DNA of 64,000 bases from Gracilimonas sp040117685 (GTDB lineage: Bacteria > Bacteroidota > Rhodothermia > Balneolales > Balneolaceae): NCBI RefSeq assembly GCF_040117685.2, contig NZ_JBEDYP020000004.1:8995-72994 (forward strand), in the 5' to 3' direction. This document shows, in pieces, positions 40,965 to 50,852 of this stretch; position 1 is the first letter of the stretch, and every line of letters starts with the position of its first letter. The position numbers and the translations under genes are program-made. The notes below the pieces were generated by a model. It had not been told where the DNA came from, searched no databases, and was given only the letters and a program-made list of their open reading frames with translations.

Positions 40965-43859
40965 CTACACGGCTTCGATGCCCTCTTCATAAGCAGACAT
41001 CGGGATACAGGAGCACACCAGGTTACGATCGCCATAGGCATCATCAACGCGGGAAACAGAAGGCCAGAATTTATCATATTTAAGATCTTCAAGCGGGAAC
41101 GCTCCTTTTTCTCGGGAGTAACTTCGGTTCCAGTCATCCGCTATAATTACGCGCTGTGTGTGCGGGGCATGCTTCAACACATTGTCTTCTTTGTCGGCAA
41201 GGCCATCTTCAATTTCCTGAATCTCTTTACGGATGGAAATCATTGCTTCGCAGAACCGATCCAGCTCCTCAACTGATTCACTTTCAGTAGGCTCAATCAT
41301 CAGTGTACCCGGTACCGGGAAACTCATGGTTGGGGCATGGAAGCCGTAATCCATCAGACGTTTCGCTACATCTACGGATTCAATTCCTGCCGATTGTTTA
41401 AACGGACGAAGATCCACAATAAACTCATGCGCAGAACGGCCTGTTTTTCCGGTGTACAGAATTTCATAATGATCTTTAAGACGATCCTTCAGGTAGTTGG
41501 CATTCAGAATGGCGTATTTAGTGGCATCCGTTAGCCCGTTTACACCCATCATACGAATGTACGCATAGGATATCGTAAGAATGCTTGCGCTTCCCCAGGG
41601 TGCTGCCGAAATCGCATTCACTCCTTTTTCACCGCCGGTTTTGATTACCGTGTGTGATGGCAGGAATGGCGTTAGATGCTCAGCCACTCCGATCGGCCCC
41701 ATTCCCGGTCCCCCGCCGCCATGCGGGATGCAGAAGGTTTTATGCAGGTTCAGGTGGCAAACATCGGCTCCGATTTCACCGGGACTGGTCAAACCAACCT
41801 GTGCATTCATGTTTGCACCATCCATATAAACTTGTCCGCCATGTTTGTGAATGATTTCACAGAAGTCTTTCACTTTATGTTCAAACACTCCGTGTGTAGA
41901 AGGATAAGTGATCATCAAAGCAGCCAGGCGATCACTGTATTTTTCAGCTTTAGCTTCCAGGTCATCGCTGGAGATGTTTCCGTGACTGTCGGTTTTGACC
42001 ACAACCACATCCATGCCGGCCATTACTGCACTGGCTGGATTAGTTCCATGAGCGGATGAAGGAATCAGCGCCACATTTCTGTGATCATCACCATTGGCTT
42101 TGTGATAAGCCCGGATGGTCATCAATCCGGCATATTCTCCCTGAGCTCCCGAGTTGGGCTGAAGCGACATCCCTGCAAAACCGGTAATCTCACAGAGCCA
42201 CTCGTTCAATTCATCAAATAACTGCGTGTAACCTTCCGCCTGCTCTCTCGGTGCAAAAGGATGTATTTGACCAAATTCAGGCCACGTCACCGGAATCATT
42301 TCGGCTGTAGCATTCAGCTTCATGGTACAGGAGCCAAGCGAAATCATGGAATGTACCAGCGAGAGGTCTTTATTCTCCAGTCGCTTCATATAGCGAAGCA
42401 TTTCATGCTCTGAATGGTATAGGTTGAAAACAGGGTGGTCGAGATAATCAGTTTGGCGGGCCAGGTTTTCGGGATAATCCACTTTCACCTTCTTAGATTC
42501 AGCCTGCACATCAAAACTGTTATCCTTACCAAGCGCTTCTGCAAAAATAGCCAACACCAGTTCGGCGTCTTCGAGATTTTTAGCTTCATCGAAAGAAAGA
42601 CCAATGGTGTTTTCATCCACATAGCGAAAGTTCACCTCCTGTTTTTCAGCTACCGCCTTCACTTTGGAGGCATTTTCCTTAACCGTCAGGGTGTCAAAAT
42701 AGGTTTCTGTTTGAACCTCCACTCCCATTTTTTCCAATCCGGCTTTAGTCAGCTTGGTCAAGCCGTGAATTTTGGAAGCAATCTTCTTCAGTCCTTCCGG
42801 CCCATGGTAAACGGCATACATGCCGGCCATCACCCCAAGCAAAACCTGGGCGGTACAAATATTCGAAGTGGCCTTTTCCCGACGAATGTGTTGTTCACGG
42901 GTTTGCAGTGCCATACGATAAGCCGGTTTACCTTCCGCATCCTGAGTTACTCCAATGATGCGTCCCGGAATTTTTCGCTGAAAATCTTCTTTGGTGGCAA
43001 AGTAAGCGGCGTGGGGTCCTCCATATCCCATCGGCACCCCAAATCGCTGTGATGAACCGACTACTACATCGGCACCCATTTCGCCCGGAGCTTTCAATAA
43101 CGTCAGGCTCAGTAAATCTGCAGCTACCACAGCATACACATCGTGCTCGTGCGCTGCCTCAATAATGCTCGTGTAATCTTCCACACTTCCATCGGTTGCC
43201 GGATACTGAAGCAGGATTCCAAATAATTCCGGATCTGTTACATCCAGCTCATGGTGGTCTCCAACTCTAACTTCTACCCCAATCGGCTCTGCTCTTGTTT
43301 GTAACACTTCGATGGTTTGAGGATGGCACAACTCCGAAACAAAAAATACTTCCGCATCTTTACGCTTCTTACCTCGTCGCTGTCCGTACAGCATACTCAT
43401 GGCTTCCGCGGCCGCTGTTCCCTCATCCAGCAAAGAAGCATTAGCCAGCTCCATCCCGGTAAGGTCGCTGACAGTAGTTTGAAAATTAATCAGTGCCTCC
43501 AGCCGGCCCTGGGCAATCTCAGCCTGGTAGGGTGTGTAGGCGGTGTACCAACCCGGATTCTCGAGGATATTTCTTTTAATGACATTGGGAACAAGGGTAT
43601 CGTAGTAGCCCATGCCAATAAACGACTTGTGGATTATATTTTTGGAAGCCAGTTTTTTGAATTCCGTCAGAAAATCATGTTCACTTAATGCCTCAGGAAG
43701 ATCCATAGGCTTGTCCAGACGAATGCCTTCGGGTATAGTCTCATCAATCAGCTTATCAACAGAATCGGCTTTGATAACCTCCAGCATTTTTTGGGTTGAT
43801 TCCTGAGTGGGTCCGTTATGGCGGCGGGCAAATACTTCTTTCTCGAAATTAATGTCCAT
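40965..43859 (-). CDS. gcvP: Glycine dehydrogenase (decarboxylating), P-protein of the glycine cleavage system
   Basis: The 964-residue enzyme is the full-length fused P-protein. Residues 1-450 form the first domain (FARRHNGPTQESTQKM near the start) and 460-964 the catalytic half. The pyridoxal phosphate lysine is in HLNLHKTFCIPHGGGGPGMG (about 715), and SLGSCTMKLNATAEM and HGTNPASAVMAGM are typical. It decarboxylates glycine and passes the aminomethyl group to lipoyl-GcvH. The gcvT and gcvH genes are not in the window. It is transcribed alone, divergent from the beta-propeller genes at 44077. Confidence 0.97.
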   Translation of the reverse strand: MDINFEKEVFARRHNGPTQESTQKMLEVIKADSVDKLIDETIPEGIRLDKPMDLPEALSEHDFLTEFKKLASKNIIHKSFIGMGYYDTLVPNVIKRNILENPGWYTAYTPYQAEIAQGRLEALINFQTTVSDLTGMELANASLLDEGTAAAEAMSMLYGQRRGKKRKDAEVFFVSELCHPQTIEVLQTRAEPIGVEVRVGDHHELDVTDPELFGILLQYPATDGSVEDYTSIIEAAHEHDVYAVVAADLLSLTLLKAPGEMGADVVVGSSQRFGVPMGYGGPHAAYFATKEDFQRKIPGRIIGVTQDAEGKPAYRMALQTREQHIRREKATSNICTAQVLLGVMAGMYAVYHGPEGLKKIASKIHGLTKLTKAGLEKMGVEVQTETYFDTLTVKENASKVKAVAEKQEVNFRYVDENTIGLSFDEAKNLEDAELVLAIFAEALGKDNSFDVQAESKKVKVDYPENLARQTDYLDHPVFNLYHSEHEMLRYMKRLENKDLSLVHSMISLGSCTMKLNATAEMIPVTWPEFGQIHPFAPREQAEGYTQLFDELNEWLCEITGFAGMSLQPNSGAQGEYAGLMTIRAYHKANGDDHRNVALIPSSAHGTNPASAVMAGMDVVVVKTDSHGNISSDDLEAKAEKYSDRLAALMITYPSTHGVFEHKVKDFCEIIHKHGGQVYMDGANMNAQVGLTSPGEIGADVCHLNLHKTFCIPHGGGGPGMGPIGVAEHLTPFLPSHTVIKTGGEKGVNAISAAPWGSASILTISYAYIRMMGVNGLTDATKYAILNANYLKDRLKDHYEILYTGKTGRSAHEFIVDLRPFKQSAGIESVDVAKRLMDYGFHAPTMSFPVPGTLMIEPTESESVEELDRFCEAMISIRKEIQEIEDGLADKEDNVLKHAPHTQRVIIADDWNRSYSREKGAFPLEDLKYDKFWPSVSRVDDAYGDRNLVCSCIPMSAYEEGIEAV

Positions 43860-44076
43860 CTAAGTAAGAAAAAATGAGTTGGTTTTGGTTGGTAGGAACA
43901 ACGAGTGACAAGAATAAAATTCCTTTATCACATCGAAAAACAGGATTCTGTAAAATAAGGAAAAATGAGTTCAAAAGAGCAGAATTTCAGTCGGGTCATA
44001 GTTCATTTCTCACTTTTTTTTGATTTATTACAGGTCTTAATAAAAACCACTTATCTATTAACTAATTTTACCTGTC

Positions 44077-46065
44077 ATGGCGAAAGCATTAAAAATTTTA
44101 GCCGCTATCCTGCTTATTGGTACTACCTCTCTTTTTGCACAGGATGCAAGCTCTTTAAAAATTGTAATCGAACCCGATCCCGTAGAAGTAAAAGTTGGGG
44201 ATGAACTTCAACTTAAAGCCACACTAATGACGGAAGCCGGTGAAGCCCTTCCTGATACTTTGTTGTTCTATTCCCGTAACGGGCGTGACCTGGAAGTTTC
44301 CAGAAGCGGACTTGTTAAAGCTAACAAACCGGGTACCTATTCAGCAATCGTTCTTCGCTCAGGTCCGCGCGACCAGCGAGTGGTTAAACAGTTCGAGATC
44401 AATGTTCCGTATCCGCCTATTGCTAAGGTAGAATTTGTAAATGTACCTGAAAACATTTACTCCAAAACCACCATCGATTTGAATGTACATGTGCTTGATG
44501 CGATGGACCTGATTCGCGAAAACCCGGACCTGAAGATTTCCAGCGACAATCAATCCGTAGCAATGGTGAGTCATGGTAAGCTGATTGCTCAGAAGCCCGG
44601 AAAAGCTAAAATCACGGCTCAGTCTGAAGGAAAAAAAGCCACGCTAAATGTGACTATAAAGCAAAACCCAACGGCCTCTATTACTATTGGTAATAGCGAA
44701 ACTGAAGTCCGAACCGGTGATGTCATTACCTTTGATGCCAAAGCTCTTGGCAATAATGGTAATGAAGTAGATGCACCGATCACCTATTCTTACACCGCTC
44801 AGCCGGATGATAATCTTGGACAAGGTGCAGAAGGCCAGGTTTCTCAGAACGGGAAATTTGTAGCCAACAAGCCGGGCATTTTCACCCTCACTGCTCGCTC
44901 AGGTGATGTATTTGAAGAACAAATTATTCGGGTTAAGGACCGAAATGTTCAGCAGGATATTGAATTGGTTGGACATGGTGAAGTCCTTGATGTACACACT
45001 TCTGACCTCTGGGTTTGGGAAGGCGTGGACGGCAGAGACTACGCTATAACCGGAACCTGGGGAGCAAATGGCGATGCCTATTTCTGGGATGTAACCGACC
45101 CGGCTAACATTACTCCGATTGACACTGTGCGTGTGGACGCCCGGACTGTTAATGACGTGAAAATATCTGAAGATGGAACCATTGGAGTAATCACTCGTGA
45201 AGGTGCTTCAAATCGTAAGAACGGAATGGTAGTTCTGGATGTAAGTAACCCACGGGATGTTAAAATTCTGTCTGAATATAATGAAGGACTCACCGGCGGT
45301 GTTCACAACGCTTTCATCTACGAAGATCATGTATATGCGGTGAATAATGGCCGTCGTTATGACATCATCAATATTGAAGACCCGGAAAACCCACAGACCG
45401 TTGGGCGTTTCGAGCTGGATACTCCCGGCCACTCGATCCACGATGTTTGGATTGAAGACGGAATTGCCTACTCCTCCAACTGGAGTGATGGCGTGGTAGC
45501 CGTTGATATTGGTGCTCAGGAAGGAGAGATGGGAACCGCCGGTGGATCTCCGGAAAACCCGGTTCAGTTGGGAAGTTATTCTTACCCAAGTGGATGGAAT
45601 CACGCCGCATTCCCTTTCAAAAGTAAATCAACAGGCGATTTTTACGTAATTGCCGGTGACGAAGCTTTCCCGAATGGACTTCCGTCCAGAAGCAATCCCG
45701 TTGCTGCAGCCGGCTGGATTCATTTTATTCAATTTGATGGCTGGGACAAGCCAACTGAAGTAGCTCGCTACCAGGTTCCTGAAGCCGGTACTCATAATTT
45801 CTGGGTAGTTGACGATCTGCTTTTTGTGGCTTATTACAATGCCGGACTGCGCATCGTTGATATTTCCGGAGAGTTGATGGGGAACCTGTACGATCAGGGA
45901 CGTGAGATTGCCAAATTTGAGCCTACTCATCCTGATGCCCTGGTTCCAAACGCTCCGTTTACATGGGGACCTCAACCATACAAAGGACATATTTTCATTT
46001 CTGACTGGAACTCCGGCTTATGGGCTATCAAACTTGTTGACAAGCCCCAGCAGGGAACCAACTAA
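44077..46065 (+). CDS. Exported Ig-like (BIG2) and LVIVD-repeat beta-propeller protein
   Basis: The 662-residue protein has a signal peptide (to about 22). Three Ig-like/BIG2 domains (about 25-300) follow, with VKVGDELQLKATL, SHGKLIAQKPGKAKIT and VSQNGKFVANKPGIFTLTAR. A C-terminal beta-propeller (about 310-660) is built of LVIVD-type repeats such as GMVVLDVSNPRDVKIL and YDIINIEDPENPQTVGRFEL. Such proteins are surface or periplasmic binding proteins without known enzymatic activity. It is 20 bases upstream of a second propeller gene, with which it probably forms an operon ending at the terminator at 47234. The ligand is unknown. Confidence 0.85.
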   Translation: MAKALKILAAILLIGTTSLFAQDASSLKIVIEPDPVEVKVGDELQLKATLMTEAGEALPDTLLFYSRNGRDLEVSRSGLVKANKPGTYSAIVLRSGPRDQRVVKQFEINVPYPPIAKVEFVNVPENIYSKTTIDLNVHVLDAMDLIRENPDLKISSDNQSVAMVSHGKLIAQKPGKAKITAQSEGKKATLNVTIKQNPTASITIGNSETEVRTGDVITFDAKALGNNGNEVDAPITYSYTAQPDDNLGQGAEGQVSQNGKFVANKPGIFTLTARSGDVFEEQIIRVKDRNVQQDIELVGHGEVLDVHTSDLWVWEGVDGRDYAITGTWGANGDAYFWDVTDPANITPIDTVRVDARTVNDVKISEDGTIGVITREGASNRKNGMVVLDVSNPRDVKILSEYNEGLTGGVHNAFIYEDHVYAVNNGRRYDIINIEDPENPQTVGRFELDTPGHSIHDVWIEDGIAYSSNWSDGVVAVDIGAQEGEMGTAGGSPENPVQLGSYSYPSGWNHAAFPFKSKSTGDFYVIAGDEAFPNGLPSRSNPVAAAGWIHFIQFDGWDKPTEVARYQVPEAGTHNFWVVDDLLFVAYYNAGLRIVDISGELMGNLYDQGREIAKFEPTHPDALVPNAPFTWGPQPYKGHIFISDWNSGLWAIKLVDKPQQGTN

Positions 46066-46085
46066 ACAAAAGTTATATATAGACT

Positions 46086-47207
46086 ATGAGTTTTAAGAGA
46101 GCTTTGATCGCAATCTTTATTGGAGGGTTTCTCTTTTGGGGAACCTCCAGTTCCTTTGCACAAGATTACTATTTGTATGTAGCTGCAGAATCTGATGACG
46201 AAGTTCACCTGGTACATTTCGATGGTGAAACACAAAAGGGTGAAATTGCAGAAACCATACGTGTGGGAACCTGGCCTCAGGAAAACGAAGGGCCGCATGG
46301 TCTCACTATCTCCCCTGATGGAGAGCACTGGTTTGTAAGCATCGCCCATGGAATACCCTATGGCAAACTCTGGAAGTTCGAAACCCGAACCAACGAGTTT
46401 GTAGCAGAAGTTGAATTGGGCATGTTTCCTGCCAGTATGGACATTTCTACCACCACGGGTTTACTGTATGTGGTGAATTTTAACCTGCATGGAGACATGG
46501 AGCCAAGTACGGTTTCAGTCGTTGAGCCTGAGTCCATGATCCGGCTCTCAGATATAGAAACAGGCATAATGCCTCACGGTTCACGCATTAACAGTTCAGG
46601 AACCCGACAATACCATGTATCCATGATGACCGATGAGCTGATCGAGATCGATACCGAAGCACTTGAAGTGCAGAGAAAGCTTAAGCTGTCAGGCAAAAAA
46701 ATGAGTGGAAAGGTGTCGGCAAGTATGGATCACTCCGGCATGAATCATGGTAACATGATGCACAAACCGGTTGAGAAGCCTACCTGGGCCGACCCTCACC
46801 CTACAAAACCTCTGGTATATGTTGCGGCTAACGGTTCGGACGAGGTTCTGGAAATAAACACTAACAAATGGGAAATAACCAACCGTTGGAAAACCGGAAA
46901 AGCACCATATAACCTCGAAGTCAGCCATGACGGAAAACTGTTGGTAGCAACCTATAAAGGAGAAGGGGCAACCGGCGTATGGGATTTGAGCTCCGGTAAG
47001 GAATTGGCGAAAATCAAAAACAGCCGGAAAGTTAGCCACGGTGTTGCTATCTCATCTGACAACAATTACGCATTCATCTCGGTTGAAGGAATTGGTGGTG
47101 AACCCGGGTCTGTTGATATCATCAACCTGAAAACCTTGGAGCGTGTTGACGTGGTAGAGACCGGTAAACAAGCCGGGGGCATCATATTCTGGAAACAGGA
47201 AAGTTAG
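46086..47207 (+). CDS. Exported YncE-like beta-propeller protein with Met/His insertion
   Basis: The 373-residue protein has a signal peptide (ending SSFAQD) and YVTN-type propeller blades: GPHGLTISPDGEHWFVSIAH, PLVYVAANGSDEVLEINTNK and VSHGVAISSDNNYAFISVEG. Between two blades (about 205-225) is an insertion rich in Met and His (MDHSGMNHGNMMHKP), like copper-binding Met motifs. This suggests a metal link, but it lies outside the metal island. It follows the LVIVD-repeat gene by 20 bases. Related propellers are found near cytochrome or copper proteins. Function is not known. Confidence 0.85.
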   Translation: MSFKRALIAIFIGGFLFWGTSSSFAQDYYLYVAAESDDEVHLVHFDGETQKGEIAETIRVGTWPQENEGPHGLTISPDGEHWFVSIAHGIPYGKLWKFETRTNEFVAEVELGMFPASMDISTTTGLLYVVNFNLHGDMEPSTVSVVEPESMIRLSDIETGIMPHGSRINSSGTRQYHVSMMTDELIEIDTEALEVQRKLKLSGKKMSGKVSASMDHSGMNHGNMMHKPVEKPTWADPHPTKPLVYVAANGSDEVLEINTNKWEITNRWKTGKAPYNLEVSHDGKLLVATYKGEGATGVWDLSSGKELAKIKNSRKVSHGVAISSDNNYAFISVEGIGGEPGSVDIINLKTLERVDVVETGKQAGGIIFWKQES

Positions 47208-47233
47208 TTTAGATATCTCTCTTAGAGTTTAAG

Positions 47234-47267
47234 CCCGGCAGCCTCCCACAGTGCCGGGTTTTTTTAT
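47234..47267 (+). terminator. Intrinsic terminator after the propeller operon
   Basis: CCCGGCA (47234-47240) and TGCCGGG (47252-47258) form a 7-base stem, directly followed by a run of seven T. It lies 27 bases after the YncE-like stop. Confidence 0.93.
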
Positions 47268-47983
47268 TGCAAAGAAATAGAATGGCTAACGCTTCTGCCC
47301 TTTTCACCTTCACGATCAATCACTTCTTTGTCTAGAGATTTAACGGTGTAACCCAGCTTTTCAGCCATCCCTATAAGTAACGGTTCCAGGTTTCCTTTCT
47401 CCGTATTGAACCTGACCAAAGCTTCCTGAGTACGCATATCAATTTTATTGATAGCGCGGCCAAGCATATCAGCACATTTCATAATTTCACCACCTGAGTA
47501 TATATTTTGATCTGAGACCGGCGGTGGTGTGAATTTCTTTTTAAAGGTACTCAAAGACCGTATCTCACCTGATTGGGCATCCGGTTGCAGCCACTCAATA
47601 TTATGTTCCACATCACGGATGTAGTATGCCAGGTATCGGGGCTTTTCACTCTCAATAAAAAAACTGAATTCTGTAAGCCAAACCTCTTTTACGTTATCCA
47701 TTTCCATATCAAACCAGATACCGCCCCCGGGTAAATTCCACACTATTTTGTCCTCTTTGGATTTTCTCTTGTTCAGTACCAGGGGATAGCCATCCATAAA
47801 AGACTCGGTAATATCTTTAAGGTCAGCCTCGGGTGTAACGGTTAACACCGGATGATCCTCGAGCGGGTCTACAAAATCAGGCGCATCATTTTCGACTTCA
47901 CATTCTATGTCTCCGATGCGCAAGAGTATGCGAATCAACCCATCTTTGATAGGTTCTTTAAAAGCTAAAATATCGTTACTCAT
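47264..47983 (-). CDS. Protein of unknown function, 239 residues
   Basis: I do not recognise a family. The start at ATG 47983 (MSNDILAFKEPIKDGLIRIL) is preferred; the frame is open eight codons further to 48007. The protein is soluble, with no signal or membrane segment. A mixed alpha/beta first half (VWNLPGGGIWFDMEMDNVKE) precedes a helical second half. A Pro-rich linker (FTPPPVSDQNIYSGGEIMKC) lies near 150. Its stop is beside the propeller terminator. It is divergent from the ZIP transporter gene. The codon use looks normal for the region, so it is probably a genuine conserved cytoplasmic protein. Confidence 0.7.
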   Translation of the reverse strand: MSNDILAFKEPIKDGLIRILLRIGDIECEVENDAPDFVDPLEDHPVLTVTPEADLKDITESFMDGYPLVLNKRKSKEDKIVWNLPGGGIWFDMEMDNVKEVWLTEFSFFIESEKPRYLAYYIRDVEHNIEWLQPDAQSGEIRSLSTFKKKFTPPPVSDQNIYSGGEIMKCADMLGRAINKIDMRTQEALVRFNTEKGNLEPLLIGMAEKLGYTVKSLDKEVIDREGEKGRSVSHSISLQ

Positions 47984-48120
47984 GCCTGATTTAAATGGTT
48001 TGGGCATTAAGGTAGTAAAATTATGAATCCTTTAATCTGAAAATTATTTAACATAAATATTAGCCTTAACTAAATTTTTAGTAAGACTAAGCAAATTGTT
48101 ATATTCAAAACAAAAAATTT

Positions 48121-48951
48121 ATGGAATTCTTACCAAACTGGTTTTTTGAACTAAATCCTATTGTACAAGCCTTGATGGGCGGTCTGTTTACCTGGGGTGT
48201 TACGTCACTTGGAGCGGCTATTGTTTTTTTCACCAAAGGTATCAACTACAAATTGTTAGATGGCATGATGGGCTTTGCTGCCGGAGTTATGATTGCTGCA
48301 AGTGTATGGTCACTAATCATCCCCGGTATTGAACTTGCGGAAGCTCAGGGAATGATTGGATGGGTTCCCGCAGCTATCGGCTTTCTGCTTGGCGGCATCT
48401 TCCTTAGAATTTGTGATGCTTACGTCCCCCACCTGCACATCGGGTTGCCCCGCGACGAAGCTGAAGGGGTGGATACAAAATGGAAACGAGCTACTCTGCT
48501 TGTTTTAGCTATTACACTGCATAACATTCCGGAAGGCTTAGCAATTGGAGTTCTTTTTGGAGCGGCCAGCCTGGGGCTTGATATGGTTGGGGGAGCAACA
48601 GTTGCAGGAGCTATTACTTTGGCTATTGGTATTGGTATTCAAAACTTCCCTGAAGGTATCGCTATTTCCATGCCCCTTCGTCGTGATGGAGTGAGCCGGT
48701 TAAAAAGCTTCAACTATGGTCAGCTCTCGGGAATTGTGGAACCGGTATCTGCCGTAATCGGTGCAGCGGCTGTAATATTTATCACTCCGATCCTGCCCTA
48801 TGCCCTGGCATTTGCTGCCGGTGCCATGATCTACGTGGTAGTAGAGGAACTGATTCCTGAAAGTCAACTTCATGGCAATGCAGACCTGGCTACCTTAGGT
48901 GTGATGGTTGGTTTTGTAGTAATGATGGTATTGGATGTAGCACTCGGATAA
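48121..48951 (+). CDS. ZIP-family metal transporter
   Basis: The 276-residue protein has eight predicted membrane helices. The metal-site motifs are ALTLHNIPEGLAIG-like (ITLHNIPEGLAIGVL, helix 4) and IQNFPEGIAISMP (helix 5), as in ZupT/GufA-type transporters. YVPHLHIG in the loop between helices 3 and 4 adds His ligands. ZIP proteins move zinc, iron or manganese into the cytoplasm. It is on the chromosomal side, outside the efflux island. It is followed by its own terminator (48974-49007). Confidence 0.93.
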   Translation: MEFLPNWFFELNPIVQALMGGLFTWGVTSLGAAIVFFTKGINYKLLDGMMGFAAGVMIAASVWSLIIPGIELAEAQGMIGWVPAAIGFLLGGIFLRICDAYVPHLHIGLPRDEAEGVDTKWKRATLLVLAITLHNIPEGLAIGVLFGAASLGLDMVGGATVAGAITLAIGIGIQNFPEGIAISMPLRRDGVSRLKSFNYGQLSGIVEPVSAVIGAAAVIFITPILPYALAFAAGAMIYVVVEELIPESQLHGNADLATLGVMVGFVVMMVLDVALG

Positions 48952-48973
48952 AATTTTTGCTAAAGTATTTCTG

Positions 48974-49007
48974 AGAGGCATCGATAATAAAGTCGGTGCC
49001 TCTTTTC
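48974..49007 (+). terminator. Intrinsic terminator after the ZIP gene
   Basis: AGAGGCATCGA (48974-48984) pairs with TCGGTGCCTCT (48993-49003) with one mismatch, followed by TTTTC and a further T-rich stretch. It lies 23 bases after the ZIP stop. Confidence 0.85.
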
Positions 49008-49121
49008 ATTTTTGGTAAAAATTTCGGGTTTCAGCAGAACTTTGTTTAGAAAGAAGTTCAAAAAATCAACGCGTATTTCGTACCTTTAACATATTATTAA
49101 TTCTAATAAATACGTATTTCC

Positions 49122-50792
49122 TTGAGCGACAATAAGATCATTTTTTCGATGGTTGGGGTAAGCAAAACTTACAAGCCCAATAAAACGGTACTCAAAGACA
49201 TTTATCTCTCTTTCTTTTATGGAGCTAAAATTGGTGTTTTGGGATTGAATGGTGCCGGAAAATCCACTTTACTGCGCATTATTGCCGGCGAAGATCAGAA
49301 CTATCAAGGCGACATCAGCATCCAGAAAGGAATTTCATTTGGTTACTTGTCTCAGGAGCCCAAGCTCGATCCTTCTAAAACCGTTAAGGAAATTGTTGAA
49401 GAAGGTGTACAGGAAACCATGAATCTGCTTAAGGAATATGAAGAGGTAAATGCTGCCTTCAGCGATCCGGAAGCTGACTTTGAGAAGCTGATTGAAAAAC
49501 AGTCTAAACTTCAGGAAAAAATTGATCAGGTTGAAGCCTGGGATATAGATAGTAAACTGGAGCAGGCAATGGACGCCCTTCGGTGCCCTCCGGGTGACAC
49601 CTCTGTTGAGGTGCTTTCAGGGGGTGAAGCCCGCCGTGTAGCCCTTTGTCGCTTACTGCTCAGGAAACCGGATGTTTTATTGCTGGATGAGCCGACCAAC
49701 CACCTTGATGCAGAATCCGTGGGCTGGTTGGAGCAACATCTTGATCGGTATGAAGGCACTGTGATTGCCGTAACCCACGACCGTTACTTTCTCGACAACG
49801 TAGCCGGCTGGATTCTTGAACTGGATCGCGGCGAAGGAATTCCGTTTGAAGGTAACTATAGCTCGTGGCTGGAACAGAAATCCAAACGGCTGCAACAGGA
49901 AGAGAAGGAAGAATCCAAGCGACAAAAAACGCTTAAGCAAGAGCTGGACTGGATTCGCCAAAATCCAAAAGGTCGCCGCGCCAAAAGTAAAGCCCGTATC
50001 AATAAGTATGAGGAATTGTTATCTGAAGAGCATGAAAAACGGCGGGATGACATGGAGATTTTCATACCGGCCGGCCCGCGACTTGGCGACAAGGTAATTG
50101 TGGCCGATCAGGTGACAAAAGGCTTTGAAGAACGCCTGCTGATTGAAGACATGAATTTTAAGCTGCCTCCCGGCGGTATTGTAGGGGTAATCGGCCCAAA
50201 CGGTGCCGGTAAAACCACCTTGTTTAAAATGATTACCGGACAGGAAGAACCTGATAATGGAAAAATGATAACCGGTGAAACGGTAAAGCTTGGATATATT
50301 GACCAGAAAAGACCTCTGGATCCTTCCAAAACAATTTGGGAAGAAATCTCCGGTGGGCAAGACACCATTAAGCTGGGCAACCGGGAAGTAAATTCACGGG
50401 CCTATGTAGCTCGTTTTAATTTCAGCGGTAGCGATCAGCAAAAGAAAGTAACAGAACTTTCCGGTGGAGAACGTAATCGTGTTCACCTTGCCAAAATGTT
50501 GAAAGAAGGAGCCAATGTTCTGTTACTTGATGAGCCTACTAATGATCTCGATGTTAATACATTACGAGCACTGGAAGAGGCCTTGTTGGAATTTGCGGGC
50601 TGTGCGGTGGTCATATCTCACGATAGATGGTTCCTGGACCGGATTGCAACTCATATATTAGCTTTTGAAGGAAACAGCCAGGTGTACTGGTTTGAAGGAA
50701 ATTATGAAGAATACGAAGAGAACCGGAAACAGAGACTTGGTATTACCGATGACCAGCCTCATCGCATTAAATACAAGAAACTAATGCGATAA
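49122..50792 (+). CDS. ettA: ABC-F ATPase EttA, translational throttle protein
   Basis: The 556-residue protein has two ABC domains without membrane segments. Domain 1 has GLNGAGKSTLLR, LSGGEARRVALCR and LLLDEPTNHLDAESV. Domain 2 has IGPNGAGKTTLFK, LSGGERNRVHLAK and LLLDEPTNDLDVNTL. A long charged linker (about 250-330) includes the KGRRAKSKARINKYEELL arm typical of EttA. EttA binds the ribosomal E site and couples ATP/ADP to the first peptide bond. The start is TTG at 49122 (TTG AGC GAC AAT AAG); the next ATG is at codon 10, inside the conserved first strand, so TTG is the better choice. Confidence 0.95.
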   Translation: MSDNKIIFSMVGVSKTYKPNKTVLKDIYLSFFYGAKIGVLGLNGAGKSTLLRIIAGEDQNYQGDISIQKGISFGYLSQEPKLDPSKTVKEIVEEGVQETMNLLKEYEEVNAAFSDPEADFEKLIEKQSKLQEKIDQVEAWDIDSKLEQAMDALRCPPGDTSVEVLSGGEARRVALCRLLLRKPDVLLLDEPTNHLDAESVGWLEQHLDRYEGTVIAVTHDRYFLDNVAGWILELDRGEGIPFEGNYSSWLEQKSKRLQQEEKEESKRQKTLKQELDWIRQNPKGRRAKSKARINKYEELLSEEHEKRRDDMEIFIPAGPRLGDKVIVADQVTKGFEERLLIEDMNFKLPPGGIVGVIGPNGAGKTTLFKMITGQEEPDNGKMITGETVKLGYIDQKRPLDPSKTIWEEISGGQDTIKLGNREVNSRAYVARFNFSGSDQQKKVTELSGGERNRVHLAKMLKEGANVLLLDEPTNDLDVNTLRALEEALLEFAGCAVVISHDRWFLDRIATHILAFEGNSQVYWFEGNYEEYEENRKQRLGITDDQPHRIKYKKLMR

Positions 50793-50804
50793 AAATCGCA
50801 TTAA
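50761..50804 (+). repeat. Three-arm alternative hairpin at the ettA 3' end
   Basis: ATCGCATTA occurs at 50761-50769 and again at 50795-50803, with its complement TAATGCGAT at 50782-50790 between them. The middle arm can pair with either flanking copy but not both. The arm contains the end of ettA, including its TAA stop at 50790-50792. The loops are 12 and 4 bases. A regulated RNA end or a stabilising 3' structure is possible. Confidence 0.6.
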
Positions 50805-50805
50805 T

Positions 50806-50833
50806 TGCCATACCCATCAGGGTAAGGCATTTT
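50806..50833 (+). terminator. Probable terminator after ettA
   Basis: TGCC-AT-ACCC (50806-50815) pairs with GGGT-AA-GGCA (50820-50829) around the loop ATCA with a small internal bulge, and is followed by TTTT. It is 20 bases before the sensor kinase gene, which may have its own promoter or depend on read-through. Confidence 0.6.
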
Positions 50834-50852
50834 CAATACTAAACTAGTATTT

